Part shown: one piece after another, positions 61,011-64,000 of the stretch
Layout: each line of letters starts with the position of its first letter
Numbering within the stretch: the first letter of the stretch is position 1
Origin: Lutraria lutraria
Lineage: Eukaryota; Mollusca; Bivalvia; Venerida; Mactridae
NCBI GenBank assembly: GCA_964023205.1
Contig: OZ026842.1
Location: 34,115,501-34,179,500, forward strand
Length of the DNA stretch: 64,000 bases
Direction of reading: 5' to 3'
Program-made: the position numbers and the translations under genes
Notes under the pieces: model-generated
Told to the model about the DNA's origin: nothing
What the model saw: only the letters and a program-made list of their open reading frames with translations
Database searches by the model: none

Positions 61011-62147
61011 TTGTAAGGTAAAAGTATGTGAAATCGTTAGCTTTACCAATTGGACTCAAAACTGGCAGCAAACGGTGCCTTTGCCGAGTTACACCCGGTT
61101 CATGCACTGTGTGAGTTCAAGTACACAGCTTCCGCGAAATGTAAAATATGATAGTTGAAAGAAAAAATTGAAAATCTTTGCTAAAAGCCTTTCCAAGGTG
61201 GTATAATTGTTCCATTTTTTCTTTGGTTATGTTTCTATGTATCGGGCGGGTTTGGGTTAGTTGGGTATAAGGGGAGTGAGTATTTTGGGGGTAGGTGGGA
61301 CTTTTTTATATCACTGTTTTTCTTATGTAGATTCAAAAATTATTTTAGATAATATTAAGCATCAACTTTTAAACATTGAGTGCAACATGATTTCATACAC
61401 AGAAAAGTTTGAAATGTGTGATTATGATTTAGAACTTTAACAAAATATTTTATCAGACACGCATGTCACTAACAGCGATAAAAGATGACTCTTGTTTATC
61501 GATCATTTTACGGTTTTATGTTTTACTATAAATTAATTCATTATTTAGGACCTAGTTGTATTTATGTAATTATTAGTTGCTTACAATGATAACTACGGTA
61601 TGATGATAGTCAATATTTAGTACACGTGCACGTGCTATGATCACGTGACATGTCTGAAGAAAAATACACAATGATTTTAATCAAATAAGTCAAAAGTATC
61701 AAACAACTGCAGTGACAACTTATAATTCATTTTAATGGAAAAAATAGTACAGTCAAATACAACCACTATTAAAATAAAAATGGGTGAACTTGTTTTTTAT
61801 CATTTTTTATTCGTTTTCCGTTACGCCAACAGTGATGGTAATATGACGTCTAATTGACGACCTTTCCATTTTTTGTACAAATTGGAGAAAGACTCCAAGC
61901 GTACTCCTGAGCAGATACACCGATCTTCATAACGCAATGTGTAATGTCTCTCGTAATAGTCGGGATTCTTACTCACGGTTAGTGATTAGTCATGGACCAT
62001 AACCAGTCGACTATCCTGTTACATCGATCACGTGATTAATCCAAGCTATCAGAAGGTGTAGGCATAAACAAAATTCATTAATAAATTCATTGTAATTATA
62101 ATAGTATAAGATTTTCAGTTCCGTCCATTTCTCTCTCGGTGAAAAAG

Positions 62148-62203
62148 ATGACCATGGCTTCTGACGTTGGATTGAAACACGAAATAGGGCTCACAATAAC
62201 AAG
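62148..62203 (+). CDS. Possible first coding exon
   Basis: Two in-frame ATGs at 62148 and 62154; the second is in a good context ('accatgg'). The frame reads 'MTMASDVGLKHEIGLTIT' and ends at donor 'acaag|gttaga'. If real, the satellite that starts about 100 bases downstream lies in its first intron and the rest of the gene is beyond the window. No family can be assigned from 19 residues. Confidence 0.3.
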
Positions 62204-62298
62204 GTTAGATTTTTTTAACTATTTATTTCTCATCATAACGATTGCATCTATCTAATGGGGTAATATTAACAATTTTGTTCATGCCTGAGCTTTGTGAG

Positions 62299-64000
62299 TG
62301 TGACACTATATGAAAACTACAGTGGACGTGACACCATATATGAAAACTACAATGTACGTGACACTATATGAAAACTAGAGATGACGTTATATTATATGAA
62401 AACTACAGTGGACGTAACACTATATGAAAACTGCAGATAACGTGACATTATATGAAAACTACAGTGGACGTAACACTATATGAAAACTGCAGATAACGTG
62501 ACATTATATGAAAACTACAGTGGACGTAACACTATATGAAAACTACAGATAACATGATATTATATGAAAACTACAGTGGACGTGACACTATATATGAAAA
62601 CTACAGTGGACGTGACACTACGTATGAAAACTACAGTGGACGTAACACTATATAAAATTACAGTGGACGTGACACTATATGAAAACTACAGATGACGTAA
62701 CACTATATGAAAACTACAGTGGACGTAACACTATATGAAAACTACAGATAACGTGATATTATATGAAAACTACAGTGGACGTGACACTATATGAAAACTA
62801 CAGTGGACGTGACACTATATATGAAAACTACAGTGGACGTGACACTATGTATGAAAACTACAGTGGACGTAACACTATATAAAAATTACAGTGGACGTGA
62901 CACTATATGAAAACTACAGATGACGTAACACTATATGAAAACTACAGATGACGTAACACTATATGAAAACTACAATGGACGTAACACTATATGAAAACTA
63001 CATAGGATGAACACTATATGAAAATTACAGATAACGTGATATTATATGAAAACTACAGTGGACGTGACACTATATGAAAACTACAGTGGACGTGACACTA
63101 TATATGAAAACTACAGTGGACGTGACACTATGTATGAAAACTACAGTGGACGTAACACTATATAAAAATTACAGTGGACGTGACACTATATGAAAACTAC
63201 AGATGACGTAACACTATATGAAAACTACAGTGGACGTAACACTATATGAAAACTACAGTGGACGTGACACTATATGAAAACTAAAGATGACGTAACACCA
63301 TATATGAAAACTACAGATGACGTAACACTATATGAAAACTACAGTGGACGTAACACTATATGAAAACTACAGTGGACGTGAAACTATATGAAAACTACAG
63401 TGAACGTGATACTATATGAAAACTACAGTGGACGTGACACTATATGAAAACTACAGTGGATGTAACACTATATAAAAATTACAGTGCACGTGACACTATA
63501 TGAAAACAACAGTGGACGTGACACTATATGAAAACTACAGTGGACGTAACACTATATAAAAATTACAGTGGACGTAACACTATATGAAAACTACAGTGGA
63601 CGTGACACTCTATGAAAACTACAGTGGACGTGACACTATATGAAAACTACAGTGGACGTGACACTATATGAAAACTACAGTGGACGTAACACTATACGAA
63701 AACTACAGTGGACGTGACACTATATGAAAACTACAGTGGACGTAACACTATATGAAAACTACAGTGGACGTGACACTATATGAAAACTACAGATAACGTG
63801 ATATTATATGAAAACTACAGTGGACGTGACACTTTATGAAAACTACAGATAACGTGACATTATATGAAAACTACAGTGGACGTGACACTATATGAAAACT
63901 ACAGTGGACGTGACACTATATGAAAACTACAGATAACGTGATATTATATGAAAACTACAGTGGACGTGACACTTTATGAAAACTACAGATAACGTGACAT
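62299..64000. repeat. ~28-bp tandem satellite, runs off the window
   Basis: About 60 units of consensus 'gtggacgtgacactatat' + 'gaaaactaca'. Variant units (gataacgtgatatt, gatgacgtaacac, and units ending tatatat, tatgtat or tataaaaatt) recur in a set order around 62550-62690, 62748-62920 and 63030-63200, so there is a higher-order pattern. Some units are 30 bp ('tatat' added). Confidence 0.95.

Larger units (their letters stand above)
56309..62147. other. Region upstream of the FAIM-like gene with only tentative exons
   Basis: AT-rich sequence. Besides the tentative exons listed separately, I see no family-level match. The missing 5' exon of the FAIM-like gene, if any, should be here or beyond. 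Confidence 0.4.

Noticed and set aside
62299..64000. Regular short repeats reminiscent of a CRISPR array
   Set aside because: Units are directly adjacent without unique spacers and the context is eukaryotic; this is a satellite.

Overview
The window looks like AT-rich, repeat-dense nuclear DNA from an invertebrate, most likely a bivalve mollusc. The evidence is short exons with GT..AG splice sites separated by kilobase introns, no operon-like packing, and several dispersed repeats of a kind I associate with bivalve genomes: a block of ~145-bp monomers containing 'ggtcaaaaactaggtcac', SINE-like cores around 'gtcgccaa..gacgt', and 'gatcttgacctttgaccta' elements. The organism is inferred; no species marker is present.

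Region 1 (1-5524, plus strand) holds the 3' part of a transferrin receptor / glutamate carboxypeptidase II family gene in eight exons. It covers the end of the apical region, an M28-like fold without its metal ligands, and the TfR-like dimerisation domain. Introns carry small inverted-repeat transposons.

Region 2 (about 5099-27004) is a large direct tandem duplication: copy A 5099-15204 and copy B about 15202-27004. The left breakpoint lies in the last intron of the receptor gene, so the terminal coding exon is present twice (5350-5524 and 15453-15627), both with open frame, acceptor site and AATAAA. The copies differ by a few percent and by several indels, including a ~1.16-kb tandem-repeat element present only in copy B. 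I see no other convincing gene in the 22 kb.

Region 3 (27-39 kb) is mostly non-coding. It has SINE fragments, a CAA microsatellite, inverted-repeat elements, a few isolated exon-like segments on the plus strand, and one good-looking orphan terminal exon on the minus strand (32255-32178).

Region 4 (56308-39271, minus strand) holds a gene for a FAIM-like protein (Fas apoptotic inhibitory molecule family). Its last three exons are very well supported; two or three upstream exons are weaker. Its introns contain foldback elements, G-tracts, a GA-rich minisatellite, a hAT-like MITE and a LINE fragment.

Region 5 (56.3-64 kb) has several tentative exons on both strands: two hydrophobic minus-strand exons, a plus-strand terminal exon ending in a Pro/Tyr-rich tail, and a possible first exon at 62148. 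It ends in a ~28-bp tandem satellite that fills 62.3 kb to the window end. Apart from the receptor and FAIM genes, most of the window is intron, intergenic DNA and mobile-element debris. No link in function between the two main genes is evident.
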